Source: Purshia tridentata (taxonomy: Eukaryota > Streptophyta > Magnoliopsida > Rosales > Rosaceae). From it: DNA of 27,311 nt. The position numbers were made by a program, and so were the translations under genes. How positions within the stretch are numbered: position 1 is the stretch's first letter; every line of letters begins with the position of its first letter. Positions 18,571-27,311 of this stretch are shown here, piece by piece. The stretch spans positions 1 through 27,311 of the forward strand of contig QANT01009010.1 of the NCBI GenBank assembly GCA_003254885.1. The letters run 5' to 3'. A model generated the notes under the pieces. The model saw nothing but the letters and a program-made list of their open reading frames with translations, made no database searches and was not told the origin of the DNA.

Positions 18571-21500
18571 TCATGTCTGTATTTTCCATATCCCTTTTGA
18601 TGGTGAAGTAGTGTTTGTTATCCTTGTAACCTTTTGTTTCTGTTGCCGCTGTCTACTGAAATTTTCTTGGGCACTGTTGTCCACTTTTATCACATCAACT
18701 CTCACTATGTGATGATCAGATGTCCCTTTGGAAGAAAACACTGAATATGACCCAGGAACAAACTTGTAGGGTGAATTTGAGGATGCCAATATGTAGTCTA
18801 CGCGCGTTCCATACTTACACGTCCCCTGCACGCCTGCATCAAAGCATACATGTAGGCACTTAGAAGGGAATTCAGATTGAATATGTTAGGCATAATAGAA
18901 AAGTAAATTAACATGAGTGAACAGGTTCTTGTACTTTGGCCTTTGGCAATCATAACCACTGCCTCATATTCTCCTTCAAAATCCTTAGCATCTGTATACT
19001 GTTTGTTCTTCAAGTACCTCATTACTTCAACCTTAGGCCTTGGTTTTCCCATATCCTCATAGTACTGCAGAATTCAAATGCACAAAGAATAAGGTAATGA
19101 GCCACAAATATAATTTCTATGGCAAATTTTACTAAGAACTGTCTGTGAGAGGCATATATGCATATATACACACAAACATATATCACCTTTACAATATCAG
19201 TCCATCTTTCTTGAGAGTAGTCTGATTCATCCAGAGAATTGAGACCTCCAGCCAAGATGTGGGGTTCATTGCTAGATTGGATTATGGCATTAATCTGCCT
19301 CATCCTCCAGTTCTCATCAAGATGATCAAGGTGGGTGCAGTTGAAGTTTACTTCTCCTGCCTCAGGAACATCAATGGTGGCCTTTAGAACATTCCTGTGT
19401 GTCATTTTCAAGCAAACAATTTCATTAAATTTTTCTGTTTGATTTTCTTTTTCACTAAAATGATTTAACTTAGCACTAACCACACTGTGTTTATGGAATG
19501 CTGCTTCTTTTTTAATCTTTTTGGGTTACAACTTACAAAGAGGATGCTGCTTTTTCAAGAAACAGTAAGATAGAAAAGCCTCGTGTATCTCAATCATGCC
19601 AATTATTTAATTATATATCCTACCTATATTGCAGTCATTCCAATGTAGACTATGTAGTCCTTACCTAACATTACTATTTTATACTACTTAACAGCGATAT
19701 TTCGCTTTCATTAAAAGCATGCTTAAGGTTAGCCTGGAGGATTAAGGCTTCTAAAGTTTCAGCCATATCCACACTCATTGATGATAAAGGCTTTTCCATC
19801 ATCTGAAAAGTGAAATCTTTCTGAAAAGAGAAACACTACTAGATGTTGAAATATGGAAAACTATAGGCTAATGCTTTATCTTTCTCTGATTTTAAATTTC
19901 CAACCCATCAAGTGGCAGCTGAAAAACAGGAATGCTCAAGCAACTGATACATCTGTGAATTTGGGGTTTTATGCAGCATGGAGATGCATTAATTCGGAAC
20001 TCAGAAATCAGTTTTCCAAGGAAAATATATGGATTGATTTGCGGAATTTGCAAATATTCCTGAAAAACTCTCATGTAATTTGGAAACTGTATTAGGCAAC
20101 ATTCATGAATGCATATAACTGAGTTGAATGAAATAATTCATCTGTGATCTATCAAATGAAATGTTTTCAAATAAGCTAAGAACTTTGTCACAGTATTCTG
20201 GAAATGAATAGTTAAGAAGTCCAGGGATAACCCACAAGATAATATTAAAAATTTGCAAATAGGTAGACACCTCTGCTGAACAGCTGTTTCTGAGATAGAA
20301 AAAACCCAGTAAAAGACCAAACTTTCTCCCTAATACAAACGAACCAGACAGGCTGTAGGAAAATATAAGCCTAGCCGGCAATTCAAGCCCATGAACAGAT
20401 AGATCATGGAATTAAATTATGACACTGGAATAAATTGAAACAAAATTTATAAAATGATGGGATTTTTTTGTGGCTTTTGAAAAGTTACGCAAATAACTTC
20501 AGACTTGATTGTACAATAATAAAGTTCAGAATCATTGATACCTTTATGATAAAAAATGAAAAAAAATCATCTTTCAACTTTGTTTTGCAAGGTTTCGGAC
20601 CATACAATTAAAGAAATTTCGACGAAGTAGACCACTTTTATTAGTCAACATCAAAGCAATAATGATTTTCATTGAAACACAAACATATATGCATTTACTT
20701 TCATGGAAAAATCACCATCATTAAAAAAAAAAAAAAGGTATACTCACCTGAAATCAGTGTCATCAAAGATTTTCTGGACGTTGGACCGCTTGATCGGCCA
20801 TTTGGACAAGATGGCGTTGCCGTACTCCGGTGCCCAACTCTCAGCAAAAACATAATTCATGCCCAAAGCAGCAGCCAAATCAGAGAGAGGCTTCATGGCC
20901 TTCTCTTCCTCTGCCTTCACATCTTGCAAAGCCAATATGTCAGCGTCCAACTCCCTCAGCACTTCAAGCACTGTCCTATGGCTTCTATACCCCTCCCCTC
21001 CATCTGTGCCATTCCCTATATTTGTAGGGAAGCTCACACTTGATCTCAGAGGAGCTTTTCCTCTTAAAATTCTACTTTTCCCACTTGGAGAAGAAGAAGA
21101 AGAAGAATTAGAACCCTCCTTTCCTTCTTCAACAAAGCTCATTTGTCTGCTTTTCAGCAAAGAAATCTCATTGTCTGGCAAATTGATCGAAACCCGTAAC
21201 TTGGATTTCACAAACTTTTGTTGCTTAGAGAGATTCTCTGAGTTACTCATTGAATTGGGATGCAGGGGAGATTGCTTTAAAATCCCCTTGGGACGATCAA
21301 TTGCTGATTTTGCTATAAGATTAATGTGCCTAACCTTCATGCTATCCCCATTTTCATCTTCAAAGCTCCCAACTTTCTCAGTCTTTGGCACTGCAGGTGC
21401 CATTGAGAACAGGGCAGCATTGAAAGTCGCTATCCGTATTCTCTTCTCGGGTTTTAGGCCACCCAATTCACCATTTGGGTGAACTGCTGCTGACCCATTA

Positions 21501-21673
21501 CTGCTAACTTCATTTTTGGTCTCGAACTGAGACTTGGAGCTGCTTGTTTTTCCGAATCTTTTGATGACAACTTTGGACCTATGGCGGCGGCGAACCGACC
21601 ACCGGAGGCGGGAGTAGAGGCGGAGGAGTTTCTTGCTGAGGAGTTTGAGCATCGCAGAGAAATGGTTTGTCAC
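18571..21673 (-). CDS. Endonuclease/exonuclease/phosphatase (DNase I-like) family protein
   Basis: Plant member of the EEP superfamily. Minus-strand exons: 21673-20748, 19394-19187, 19064-18935, 18833-18571, all GT-AG, giving 508 residues; starting at the second Met (21652) gives 501 and may be correct, since the protein from MLKLLSKK onward has the usual basic N-terminus. Fold marks: IATFNAALF (81-89), LALQDV (247-252), NAILSKWP (286-293), THLDHLD (329-335), AGGLNSL (357-363), RVDYIL (432-437) and SDHH (460-463). About 160 residues, rich in Ser and Lys and probably disordered, separate the first strand from LALQDV. The metal-binding Glu of the usual LQE is Asp, and the Asp of the usual GDxN is Gly, while the Asn and the SDH are kept. 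Substrate unknown. Intron 1 is 1353 bases; its small open frames look like chance. Confidence 0.85.
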
Positions 21674-22440
21674 AAAATGGTTTGTGGAATTGTTGAGAAG
21701 GTGAGAATTTTGGACTCAAACTTTTAGTAAGCTGCAGAGTTGTTTTCAACTCTGCCTCTAATGGTTGTTAGGCATGAATTTTATGGGAGAGGAAGGATTA
21801 GTTTATTCACTTCTATGTTTGGTTTGAGGCATAAACGTTGAAGGAGTCTTTGAAGAAATGGGTTGGTGACACTTGGCAGTCAATTGGGAGTTGAACAAGA
21901 CTTTAAGGTTATGATTCACATTTTGTAGAGAGAAAGTGATAGCCAATGCCCAACTGCTCGACAAATTTTTATTCATGAGTATTGCAAGAGATCTATAAAT
22001 TTAGATGTTAAATGTCTTGTTGATTTATACAAAAGTCACTCTAAGGTTTATTAATTTTACCAGATTTATTTATTCTACAATAATAAGAGTGTAATAATAA
22101 TATATTATTTGGAATTTAAATTTTAGAAATAAATTTGAGATCTATAATATTATTTTTAAATGAGAATAACATTAACACTGAGTGGACAATATTCTTTCAA
22201 AAATTATACCTAATATATAATTTTAAATTAATTGATAACGGCACATACTATTATGATCATAAATAAAATATTTATTTCCAACTGCTCCCCAAAGAAATGC
22301 AAAGCATAAACCTGCCTTACTTGTTTATTGGACTCTAGAAGAAGGTTTAGAATAAGATAATTTAAAATATTTTTTTATTTGTGAATAAATGAGAGAAAAT
22401 TATGAATAATTATTAAAGAAATGGGAAAAATAGAATAAAA
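21674..22440. other. Upstream region of the EEP gene
   Basis: The first 250 bp probably hold the 5' leader of the EEP gene; from about 22050 the DNA becomes strongly AT-rich. No other gene seen. Confidence 0.45.
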
Positions 22441-22464
22441 AATTAAAAGGCGACAACTACAGGC

Positions 22465-22672
22465 CATGCATGCAAGAAGGATTCTTATTTGGAACGCCAC
22501 GTCACCTGAAATCCGGCGTATCCAACTCCCATGCAGGGCTAGTGGAGCTGGACTTGCTGGAGCCCACTATTTTTGAAAAAGGTCGGAATGAGGTGTTCAT
22601 GGGCCCAGTGGGCTCCTCTTCTCATCATCGTTAATCTAAATATAATCTAAATGCTTTGTAATTAAGGGCCCA
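22465..22672. promoter_or_regulatory. Promoter-like motif cluster
   Basis: Within 208 bp lie an RY element CATGCATG (22465-22472), an ACGT core GCCACGTCACC (22496-22506), AGCCCA (22561-22566), TGGGCCCA (22600-22607), TGGGCT (22609-22614) and GGGCCCA (22666-22672). This stretch is less AT-rich than both sides. It may be a distal promoter of the EEP gene (-) or the promoter of an unseen noncoding transcript. Motif reading only. Confidence 0.35.
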
Positions 22673-24811
22673 AACTACAACACATAAACACTTCTTTAAT
22701 CCCAAATATCCAATCGGACAGAAAGACATGGAAAAACCCTCTTCGCCTAATGAATAAAGATTCTCTTTCTTTTTGGTGTTTGTGAAATTCTAGAAATAGT
22801 TATCTAAAATATATTCAAGCAAATCTTCACTTAATTGTTAGATAATTTATGTTTTTTTTTTTTTTGAGAATATATGGATGGTTCAGATTTATAGTATAAT
22901 AACATAATATTGCAAACTCTTCTGCGAAATGTTGGTTCTACGCATAAAAGTTATATTTTCAGAGGACATTTTTATCTAATAAATTAAATGAAACTTATTC
23001 GTATAAGTGAGCTTCACTTTGGACAAAAAAAGAGACGTGAATTTCACTTTTTAATAAAAAAACATGGTTGTGGTATGAAAAATATTGTTCTTTTTAAGCT
23101 CTGTGAAAAATGAAATAAACTAAGAAAGCGTCTACATTTTTGTGATTATTGTGTGAACCTTGGCCTGATTAAGACTACTTAGCCTACAATACAGTATAAA
23201 ATAGTACTGATAATAGAAAAGCCAAGTGTGGTATACGCAACAAATGTTGACAAAATTGGAATCTGCAATTCCCTCAGAGTTGAGCAATAATAAATAGCGA
23301 TATAAAGAGTAGGTAAATTTTGATTTGTTTATGGGTCACTTATTTTGTGGGTCTAGCTACCAAGGAAGATGCCAAATGCATAGCTTTGGACCGCTTTCAT
23401 CTTTAGAAGGTAGCACTTAATAAGTACGTTCTCAGCAAAATGCTTGACAGCTTTTCATTTCTGTTGTGATACCCACACAATTCTCACTGATAATATCACA
23501 CCATTCACTGCCATATGATACAGTTTTGGGATTTTGAAAGTTAGAGATCAGAATATCTAAGTGACAGACTTAGTCTACTCCTAGAGAGAGAGAGAGAGAG
23601 TATTAGAAGATTTTTGTTATTATTATTTAGGTCAACTGGCTTTTGAGATTTCAACACCTAACAGTCTTATCACCGTGAAGGTTTTTTGTTTCTGAGAAAT
23701 CTCAATTATATGAGATGATGGGGTGTAAAGTAATGAGCTGCATGCTGTAAGTGCATGTGCATATAATTCCAAACTGAAATTTTCATAAGTTTATTTGTCG
23801 TGCGTTTGCATTCAAAAGAATGCTTCAACAACTTTCATCCTTTAGATGAAAAGTTCACCATAAACACATTTGCACTGACAATTAGGTCTACAAATACTTG
23901 AATAAGGAATGAAGAAACGTGTCTAGTATAAACTTCAAACAATTTTTCATGAAGAAATATATGTCAGATTAGCATTTCTCTGCAAAATTGCCTAGGTATT
24001 CATTTAGAGATTGATGTTCTGCAGTAAAAGAGAATAAGTATTAATTATTGGCTGTGTCTCATGCTGAGCAAGTAGCACAATTTGGTTAGGTAGCATTTTA
24101 GGAGCATGATCCAATCATTGCCCCCATTTAGGACCAGAGCTTTCAATTGTGGGTGTGGCCATTGTTTTTCCTCTTAAGTTTGTGGATAGATGTAGCAGCA
24201 TAATTCACATGGGCATGCAGTTGCCCAGTGATCTAAAATTTATTAGAATAAGGAATCGATGACCTCATTTATGCATACATAAGCTTATCTTCCTTATTCT
24301 TTTCGTTTCTTTTTTGATGAAATACATAAAGCCTATCTTTATGAATGCCTACAGGGGCCATTGTACCAAAAACCGAACCTGCTAGAGTCACTTCAACTTT
24401 ATTATAGGTTCATTATAATCATAATAATTCTTCCTTCAACTACTGTCTCGATGTCCTCATACAGGGTCCACTGCATTTACTGAATATGTTGCTTATAAAT
24501 TTGTAGTTATGTATGCTTTCTAAAGAGTTACCCATATTAAAGGTGAGAAGCATTTCAGAATTGGGTAGTACAAGTACCATGGAAGTCTTAAAGTTTCAGT
24601 GTTTTAGGTGAAGCTTCTGTATTGCTTCCAAGTGATACAGGTTAAGAACCAAGAGGTTTTGGAAATGGGTCTAGGAATTGACTCCTAACACTTAACAGGC
24701 TATAATGTAAATGAATAATGCACACCAGAGAGCTCTCTGGAAAAAAGGATTGGTTAATTTGACTGCAAGAGTGCAAAAAGCTTCCAGGATGTCAGAATAA
24801 TTAAATCAAGT
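22673..24811. other. Long intergenic stretch without recognisable gene
   Basis: About 2.1 kb of AT-rich DNA, with a poly-T run near 22852-22865 and an (AG)9 array. I find no open frame of credible length and no RNA gene. A long noncoding transcript cannot be excluded. Confidence 0.55.
23583..23600. repeat. (AG)9 microsatellite
   Basis: Nine AG units in intergenic DNA. Confidence 0.9.
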
Positions 24812-24820
24812 AAAAAAAAA
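24812..24820 (-). terminator. Pol III T-run terminator of the tRNA gene
   Basis: Nine consecutive T on the coding (minus) strand, eight bases after the last tRNA base. RNA polymerase III ends at such runs. Confidence 0.85.
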
Positions 24821-24827
24821 TTAAAGT

Positions 24828-24909
24828 CGTCGACAGCAGGGTTCGAACCTGCGCGGGCGAAGCCCAACAGATTTCAAGTCTGTCTCCTTAACCACTCGGA
24901 CATATCGAC
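24828..24909 (-). tRNA. tRNA-Ser(UGA)
   Basis: Reads UCA serine codons. The coding strand starts GTCGATATGTCCGAGTGG and ends TGTCGAC plus discriminator G, giving a 7-bp acceptor stem with one T-G pair. The anticodon stem ACAGA/TCTGT holds loop CTTGAAA with anticodon TGA at 24876-24874. The long variable arm TGGGCTTCGCCCG marks a class II tRNA, and GGTTCGAACC forms the B box and T loop. There is no intron. Length is 82 bases without CCA, normal for tRNA-Ser. All parts look intact. Confidence 0.95.
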
Positions 24910-26027
24910 TTCTTATGGACTTGTGTCAACTATAATAATGTTAACTATTCTGAATTATTTCCTTCTTCTTGCATTCCATTACTTATAGATATAAAATTAT
25001 GACGTTACCCTTTAATATAATTTAAGTTTAAAAATAGAGTTCAGCGTTTAAAATTGAAGTTTTGAAATTTATGGCTTAAGGTTTAGGTTTTGTGTTTTTG
25101 ACTCTGCTTGTTTACTGTGTAATAATCAAACACAAATTTGATACCAATCTAAATTTTTATGGTAATCTATATTTTTTTTATTTTTTTTTTCTACTTTAAT
25201 TAATGGTGAATAAAATAAAATTATGAAAAAACTAGTGTAAACTATTCTTAAGCCACAACTAACTTCTTTATTTAATCTTAAGCCATCGCTTTTACTATTG
25301 TTAGTTTCAAGCCATTATTTTTTATTTTTTATTTTAAAGCCATTATTTATTAATTTTTGTAAATAATTATTATAATTAATTAAAGGTTTTTTTTTTTGGC
25401 CAGGGAATTAATTAATTAAAGGGTTAATTACATAAAAATCAATAAAATAATTTTTAATTCTATAATAGTCAATGCATTATCTAAATAATGAGCACTGACT
25501 AAAATGTAATAAAATACAAATAAAGAGTAACAACTACACTTAAAACATAGGTGTATTTACGTTTCTTGCCATTTTGCTTACATATTAGTGATATCATCAA
25601 TGTCTCGTAATTATAAAAATTACAAAGAGGTCAATAATAACCACAAGCTGACACATGGCAAAATTAACATAATAAATTACCTAACATTTGTAGGATGACA
25701 ACAAGTGTTGTTTTAGACAAACTCTACGACTGATCAGCTAGTATTAATAACGTATAAGCTTCTTTTTTTTTTTCTTTTTTTTTTCCACCTTTTTTTCTTT
25801 ACATCTTGTTTCTCTTTATACTCCTATTTAAGATGCATACTTCAGTTTTTTTTCCTTTTATCCCTTTTTTTACTGCAACATGTAAGTTTTTTTTTTTTTT
25901 TTTTTATTTTNTTTTTTTTTTTTTCATTTATCTCATGTTTTCCCTTGCATCTTATTTTAGTTCATCCTCTTGTTTAAAATGCATATTAGACACATGCAGT
26001 GTACATATTAAACACTATTTTTTATTG
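24910..26027. other. AT-rich intergenic DNA with poly-T tracts
   Basis: No gene seen. It contains long T-runs at about 25763-25796 and 25887-25924, the latter holding the only N of the window (25911). A chance open frame across the T-runs is rejected. Confidence 0.6.
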
Positions 26028-26028
26028 A

Positions 26029-26122
26029 AAATTATTGCACAGTTTATAAAACATATTAGTGGCAGTGTCTAATATATTGATTTTAAATAGGAAATTATTG
26101 CACAGTTTCATAAACATATTAG
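26029..26122. repeat. Short direct repeat pair (about 31 bp, 63-bp offset)
   Basis: AAATTATTGCACAGTTT followed by ATAAACATATTAG-like sequence occurs at about 26029-26059 and 26092-26122 with minor differences. Between and after the copies a 13-bp inverted repeat, CAGTGTCTAATAT (26063-26075) and its complement (26116-26128), can pair. Confidence 0.75.
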
Positions 26123-26570
26123 ACACTGTCAGGTAGTGTGCATATTATACTGGAATTTAAAACATACACTGTCTAACAGTGTCTGTCTAATCAAACATGG
26201 TTGACTGCCAAGAAATAGACTCACAAGGGCAAGGTATACTCTTAGATTTATAGAAATATAAGTATAAGTCCAAATACTTTAAAACTTGGTTGAATAATTT
26301 TAGACATATAAAGGTTCATTCACAAAAAATATCAATTGTTTTGGAGCTGTGGATTAGTATAGTTTCATTAATCAATCTAGCCTAAGATTTGGGAGCAATG
26401 CTCATCCTCCAAATCCAAAAATTGAGTAATTAATGTCCCACAACCTCAAATCATATGATCTACTATACAAAAACCAATCCACAAAGGTCTAATATCATCC
26501 CATTAATCTCGGTTTAGGTTGAAATTATAAAGAACACAATAGAGGTTAGAAAAATCAAATATGCAAAAAA

Positions 26571-27021
26571 AAATAGTTGCTCGCTGATAGATTTCAAAAA
26601 TTCAGGATCAACTTAGAAAATGCATAATTAATGCATCTGGGGTCCAATTAAGGTGATCTTGGTCTTTAAATGACCATTAGGGTGTCTAGTTTCTGCTTAC
26701 CAAAAATCAGATCAAAATTCTTTGTCAAACAATACAATTTTCAAAATCATTGTTTCGGGGTCAGAACAGTGAATGTGTGACAGTGTCTATGGGGGAAAAG
26801 AAAATAGTTGCTAGTTGATAGATTTCAGAAATTCAAGTTCAATTTAGAAAATACATAACTAATGCATCTGAGGTCCAATTAAGGTGATCTTGGTCTTGAA
26901 ATGACCATTAAGATGTCTAGTTTCTTCTTACCAAAAACCAAATCAAAAATCTTTATCAAACAGTACAGTTTTTAATATCATTGTCTCGGGGTCAAAACAG
27001 TATATGTGTGACAATGTCTAT
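26571..27021. repeat. 231-bp tandem duplication
   Basis: Two copies, 26571-26801 and 26802 to about 27021, aligned nearly base by base. Shared phrases are AAATAGTTGCT, GTCCAATTAAGGTGATCTTG and CGGGGTCA. Divergence is by scattered substitutions. No open frame; it could be the edge of a satellite array or part of a decayed transposon. Confidence 0.85.
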
Positions 27022-27311
27022 ATTTAAGTTTGTAGATAAACGACAATGGTTATGATTTCAATTTTAAAAATAATGTTTCTACTTATTATGTTGTAGATAC
27101 TCTCATTACTTCTTATAAAAGTGTTAAAATGATAATTAACATATACAAATTCATACAGATATTGTTATACAGATACTGATTTTTAGTATCTATAAAAATC
27201 TAAATAGATAATGTCACACATATACTAAAAAAACACACATTTTTCCAAATCAGTAGCTGCATCATAGTGTCCAAAATTTTTTTTCAAAAAAAAAAAAATC
27301 AAAACACCACA
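27022..27311. other. AT-rich window end
   Basis: No gene or repeat recognised beyond A- and T-runs near 27276-27300. Confidence 0.5.

Noticed and set aside
19853..20381. Open frames of 80 and 92 codons within EEP intron 1
   Set aside because: They lie inside the intron, match no family I recognise, and are of a length expected by chance.
25060..25100. Possible interstitial telomere repeat (GGTTTAGGTTTTG)
   Set aside because: Only about one and a half units of a TTTAGGG-like motif; chance in AT-rich DNA.
25806..26072. 88-codon open frame across poly-T
   Set aside because: It consists largely of Phe codons from T-runs and contains the N at 25911.
1..27311. CRISPR arrays, bacterial operons, viral or toxin genes
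   Set aside because: No spaced-repeat array, no ribosome-binding-site-led operon and no viral protein motif; gene structure is that of a plant nuclear genome.

Overview
This window is nuclear DNA from a flowering plant, most likely a eudicot. The evidence is AT-rich intergenic DNA, genes with many short GT-AG introns, plant-restricted families (ERD6-like sugar transporters, GH3 acyl-amido synthetase, FANTASTIC FOUR), MULE-type inverted-repeat elements with 9-bp target duplications, and a nuclear-type tRNA-Ser with a Pol III T-run terminator. The species cannot be fixed from sequence alone; a single N at 25911 inside a poly-T run indicates a draft assembly.

Layout. Positions 1-1000 hold two related inverted-repeat (MITE-like) elements. 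From 1.9 to 11.3 kb there is a tandem duplication of one ERD6-like sugar transporter gene. Both copies are on the + strand, each has 18 exons of identical length, and each splices to an intact 471-residue protein. A GH3 gene (11438-13419, - strand, 3 exons, 584 residues, closest to the GH3.10/DFL2 type by recalled similarity) converges on the second transporter. Upstream of GH3 lie a GC-armed, AT-cored element (13601-14000) within the proximal promoter and a 1177-bp non-autonomous MULE (14312-15488) with a perfect 9-bp target duplication. Two intronless FAF-domain genes follow in tandem (15970-16491 and 16974-17552, +). They converge on a four-exon endonuclease/exonuclease/phosphatase-fold gene (18571-21673, -). 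The last 5.6 kb holds a tRNA-Ser(UGA) gene on the - strand at 24828-24909, a 231-bp tandem duplication and decayed repeats, with no protein-coding gene that I can support.

Function. The transporters probably move sugars across an internal membrane by proton-coupled exchange. GH3 conjugates an acyl hormone or acid to an amino acid. The FAF proteins are candidate regulators of shoot meristem growth. The EEP-fold protein has an altered catalytic signature and unknown substrate. They form no pathway; this is an ordinary gene neighbourhood shaped by local duplication and small DNA transposons. I found no sign of an undescribed multi-gene system. The most useful observations are the non-conservative changes in the second transporter copy, the atypical active-site residues in the GH3 and EEP proteins, and the transposon structures around the GH3 promoter.
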